Source of the DNA: JBKHJZ01 sp046537875 | GTDB lineage: Bacteria > Actinomycetota > Acidimicrobiia > Acidimicrobiales > VFJN01 | NCBI GenBank assembly: GCA_046537875.1 | Contig: JBKHJZ010000029.1 | Span: forward strand, 1 to 26,282 | Reading direction: 5' to 3' | Length of the DNA stretch: 26,282 bases | Shown here: positions 23,880 through 26,282 of the stretch, piece by piece | Layout of the letters: every line of letters begins with the position of its first letter | How positions within the stretch are numbered: position 1 is the stretch's first letter | Made by a program: the position numbers and the translations under genes | Notes under the pieces: model-generated | The model's input: only the letters and a program-made list of their open reading frames with translations | The model's database searches: none | Told to the model about the DNA's origin: nothing

Positions 23880-25229
23880 ATGGTGATCGTGGTCGGTGCC
23901 GGCCTCGCCGGGCTGGCGGCCGCCCGCCGGCTCGTCTCGCGGGGCGTCGACGTGGTCGTGCTCGAGGCCCGCGATCGCGTCGGTGGGCGCACCGAGGGCG
24001 GGGCCACCGCCGACGGGACACCGGTGGAGCTCGGCGGGCAGTGGATCGGCCCCACCCAGAACCGGATGTACGAGCTGGTGTCCGAGCTGGGGCTCGAGAC
24101 GTTCCGCACCTGGAACGAGGGAGAGACCCTGGTGCAGCTGGGACGCCGGCGCGTGCGCGTCGCCCCGCACCGGGGCGCGACCCCCCGGCTCAGCCCGTTC
24201 GTGCTCGCCGACCTGGCCCGGGGGCTCGGCCGCGTCGACCGCCAGGCCGCCCGGATACCGCTCACCGAGCCGTGGCGTGCACCCCGGGCCGGGCGGCTCG
24301 ACGGGCAGACGTTCGAGACCTGGATCCGCCGGAACCTGCGCACGCCGACCGGGCGCGCGTACCTCCGGGTGGCGTGTGAGGCGGTGTTCGCGGCCGAGAG
24401 CCGCGACCTCTCGGCGCTGCACGCGCTGTTCTACGTCCACTCGGGCACCGATCTCGGCACGTTGCTGTCGGTGGACCGGGGGGCGCAGCAGGATCGCATC
24501 GTGGGCGGCTCGGTGCGCATCGCCGAGGCGCTCGCCGCCGGCCTCGGGGACCGGGTGCGCCTGGGCGTCCCCGTCCGCCGCATCGACCAGGGTGACGGCG
24601 GCGTCCGGGTCACCACCCGCGCCGGCGAGGTGGTGGAAGGCGACGAGGTGATCGTCACCCTGCCACCCACGCTCGCGGGCCGGCTGGAGTACGGCCCGGC
24701 ACTGCCCTCGTGGCGCGACCAGCTCACCCAGCGGCTCCCGGCCGGCTCGGTGATCAAGCTGTTCGCGATCTACGACGAGCCGTTCTGGCGGGATGACGGT
24801 CTCAACGGCCAGGCTGCCTCCGACACGGGGCCCGTGAAGGTCACGTTCGACAACACGCCGCCCTCCGGGCGGCCGGGTGTGCTGCTGGGCTTCATGGAGG
24901 CCGGCGACGCGCGCACGTGGGCCCGGCGGCCGCTCGCCGAGCGGCGGCAGGCCGCCGTCGACTGCTTCGCCCGCTACTTCGGATCACGGGCACGGCATCC
25001 CGTGGAGTACCTGGAGCGCGACTGGATGGCCGAGGAGTTCAGCCGGGGCTGCTACGGGGCCCACTTCACGCCCGGCGTCTGGACCTCGTACGGGCCTGCC
25101 CTGCGCGAGCCGGTCGGGCGGATCCACTGGGCGGGCGCCGAGTGCTCCCCGGTGTGGAACGGCTACATGGAGGGGGCGGTGCGCTCCGGCGAGAGCACGG
25201 CCGACCAGGTGGCCTCGCGGCTCTCCTGA
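23880..25229 (+). CDS. Flavin monoamine oxidase-like protein
   Basis: This 449-residue FAD enzyme would oxidise a primary or secondary amine to an aldehyde or imine with hydrogen peroxide release. The dinucleotide-binding motif VVGAGLAGLAAARRL (4-18) and ARDRVGGRTEGG (30-41) open the protein, and IHWAGAECSPVWNGYMEGAVRSG near the C-terminus closes the FAD site. Lys293 in VIKLFAIYDEPFW matches the catalytic Lys of MAO. Cys391 in SRGCYGAHFTPG aligns with the cysteine that carries covalent FAD in human MAO, so flavinylation is plausible. GTG 23877 and ATG 23880 are adjacent possible starts; ATG gives better spacing to GGGGAGGG (23868-23874). No signal peptide is seen. The substrate is unknown. 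Confidence 0.9.
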   Translation: MVIVVGAGLAGLAAARRLVSRGVDVVVLEARDRVGGRTEGGATADGTPVELGGQWIGPTQNRMYELVSELGLETFRTWNEGETLVQLGRRRVRVAPHRGATPRLSPFVLADLARGLGRVDRQAARIPLTEPWRAPRAGRLDGQTFETWIRRNLRTPTGRAYLRVACEAVFAAESRDLSALHALFYVHSGTDLGTLLSVDRGAQQDRIVGGSVRIAEALAAGLGDRVRLGVPVRRIDQGDGGVRVTTRAGEVVEGDEVIVTLPPTLAGRLEYGPALPSWRDQLTQRLPAGSVIKLFAIYDEPFWRDDGLNGQAASDTGPVKVTFDNTPPSGRPGVLLGFMEAGDARTWARRPLAERRQAAVDCFARYFGSRARHPVEYLERDWMAEEFSRGCYGAHFTPGVWTSYGPALREPVGRIHWAGAECSPVWNGYMEGAVRSGESTADQVASRLS

Positions 25230-25294
25230 GTCGAGAGCGTCGCCCGTGCCGCCTCCGTGCGCCGGCCTCCTCGGGACCGGAACGCGCCGCGAGC

Positions 25295-25879
25295 TCACGG
25301 GTCGCGGTCCGTGTCGAGGGTGCCGAGCCACCGCTCGGCCTCGGCGTGGCTCCTCAGCCGGACGAAGTGGAGGTGGTCGAGCGTCGGCGACGCCATCGCC
25401 GAGCCGAAGCGCTCCCGGTACTTGGCGTGCTGGGTCCACGCCCAGCGGATGATCGACCTGTGCGGGTCCCAGGCCCAGAGGTTCTGCACGGGCTCCCGAT
25501 TGCCGTTCCAGAGCTCCTCACGGCGGACGATCCGGCGAAGCGTCCGCGCCGTCACCTGGCGCATGACCGTGCGGCGCGGCAGGTCGAGCCACACGACCGT
25601 GTCCGCGCGCTGCCACACCGGGCCGTTCACGACGACGGTGCGGTAGTTCCCGTCGATCACCCACGCGTCGGTCGCCGCCACGGCAGCGACACGTGCGAGG
25701 AACTCGTCGGGATCGATCGGCTCCCATCCGGCGAGGTGGTGGATGGCATCCAGCTCGACGTACGGGACACCCAGGACGTCCGCGATGCGCCGGGCCAGGC
25801 GGGACTTGCCCGAGCCCGCGTTCCCCACCACCGACACGCGCCTCACGCGACCATCATCGCGAGTCGGCCTGGCCGTCAC
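25295..25879 (-). CDS. P-loop kinase-like protein (adenylate-kinase-like, 'topology modulation' type)
   Basis: This 194-residue protein has a Walker A loop GNAGSGKS (19-26), then YVELDAIHHLAGWEP, VIDGNYRTV and VVWLDLPRRTV, the pattern of the small P-loop NTPases annotated as DNA topology modulation (FlaR-like) or adenylate-kinase-like proteins. An Arg-rich lid segment and a Trp-rich region (ELWNGNREPVQNLWAWDP) follow. The biochemical substrate of this family is not established. GTG 25879 is chosen because it overlaps the stop of the upstream gene (25876-25878), implying coupling; GTG 25846 is an internal alternative closer to the conserved core. It converges on the amine oxidase gene. Confidence 0.8.
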   Translation of the reverse strand: MTARPTRDDGRVRRVSVVGNAGSGKSRLARRIADVLGVPYVELDAIHHLAGWEPIDPDEFLARVAAVAATDAWVIDGNYRTVVVNGPVWQRADTVVWLDLPRRTVMRQVTARTLRRIVRREELWNGNREPVQNLWAWDPHRSIIRWAWTQHAKYRERFGSAMASPTLDHLHFVRLRSHAEAERWLGTLDTDRDP

Positions 25880-26282
25880 ACCGGTGGGCGCCCCCTGTCG
25901 GACAGGCGGTGGACCACCTTGGCCGGGAGGAGGGTGGGCACCGTGCGGACCCGCTTGCCGTCGACGATCGTGACGGGTCCCGCCGCCGCCAGGGTGTGGA
26001 TGCCGCGTCCGAACGGGCCGGGGAAGGGCGGCACGACGGCCGCGGGCCGCTCCTCGAACGTGTCGGGTGTGAGCTCGACCACGCGATTGATGACAACCCG
26101 GCCGCCGTACGTCCGCGAGTTGTCCATCGCCGGCCGGTGGAGCACGCCGTCGACGACGAACGGGGTTCCGGCGGGTCGGGCCGAGCGGACGTCCATCTTC
26201 ACCGGGTTGCGGCGATGCGGGCTCCAGGGACCGACGAGGTCGGCGGCGTGCCAGACGTGCAGGTCGGCATCCGGGTCGCCGC
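25876..26282 (-). CDS. C-terminal part of a GINT1-N-like beta-propeller protein (partial)
   Basis: The frame is open to the right edge of the window, giving the last 135 or so residues of a longer protein. DADLHVWHAADLVGPWSPHRRNPV, RSARPAGTPFVVDGVLHRPA and SRTYGGRVVINRVVELTPDTFEE resemble the glycosidase-like five-bladed propeller found at the N-terminus of plant GINT1 and in bacterial proteins tied to sugar or lipid metabolism. The repeated blade ends (DG.L.RPAMD, HTLAAAGPVTIVDGKR) support the fold. A GTG at 26202 is internal, not the start. The assignment is from recall of motif style and is moderate. Confidence 0.6.
   Translation of the reverse strand, partial: GDPDADLHVWHAADLVGPWSPHRRNPVKMDVRSARPAGTPFVVDGVLHRPAMDNSRTYGGRVVINRVVELTPDTFEERPAAVVPPFPGPFGRGIHTLAAAGPVTIVDGKRVRTVPTLLPAKVVHRLSDRGRPPV

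Overview
The window is very GC-rich DNA with dense genes, GTGA/ATGA stop-start overlaps, frequent GTG starts and long antisense shadow frames. These traits fit a high-GC actinobacterium. A Bpa/PafE-type proteasome activator supports Actinomycetota, because bacterial 20S proteasomes are mostly found there. Acidimicrobiia is my best guess at class level, but that is inference. I see no tRNA, rRNA, CRISPR array, insertion sequence or phage module, and no stretch over 300 bases without a gene.

Region 1 (1-2265): the tail of an unidentified gene, a SagB-type tandem nitroreductase, a hairpin terminator and the proteasome activator gene. Region 2 (2268-14303): a P-type cation ATPase diverges from a type I GAPDH, followed by an NAD-dependent DNA ligase. 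On the opposite strand lie a pyruvate,water dikinase, an archaeal-type phosphoglycerate mutase and a DUF1353 protein fused to a membrane domain; a PRPP synthetase then reads forward. GAPDH, phosphoglycerate mutase and PEP synthase are three steps of lower glycolysis/gluconeogenesis, gathered here without phosphoglycerate kinase or enolase.

Region 3 (14359-19929): an HxlR-type repressor gene faces a DrrAB-like ABC exporter across a short AT-rich promoter carrying an inverted repeat. Immediately downstream is a second ABC exporter whose start region carries two tandem perfect palindromes, and it ends in an overlapping TetR-family gene. The palindromes are the best operator candidates in the window and the TetR protein is the obvious candidate ligand. 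A 49-residue membrane peptide and a TrmO-family tRNA methyltransferase gene close the region.

Region 4 (20074-26282): a TPR-LuxR regulator, a small two-gene toxin-antitoxin-like pair (unrecognised 63-residue partner plus PIN-domain protein), a secernin/C69-type Ntn hydrolase, a flavin monoamine oxidase with a cysteine at the MAO covalent-FAD position, then on the minus strand a P-loop kinase-like protein coupled to a partial beta-propeller protein that runs off the window.

Most genes belong to known families. The less ordinary material is regulatory (interleaved palindromes, an operator between -35 and -10, three 20-21 bp repeats upstream of the mutase gene), plus an unassigned antitoxin-like partner, a DUF1353-membrane fusion and divergent residues in the ATPase and ligase. 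I did not find a convincing wholly new multi-gene system.
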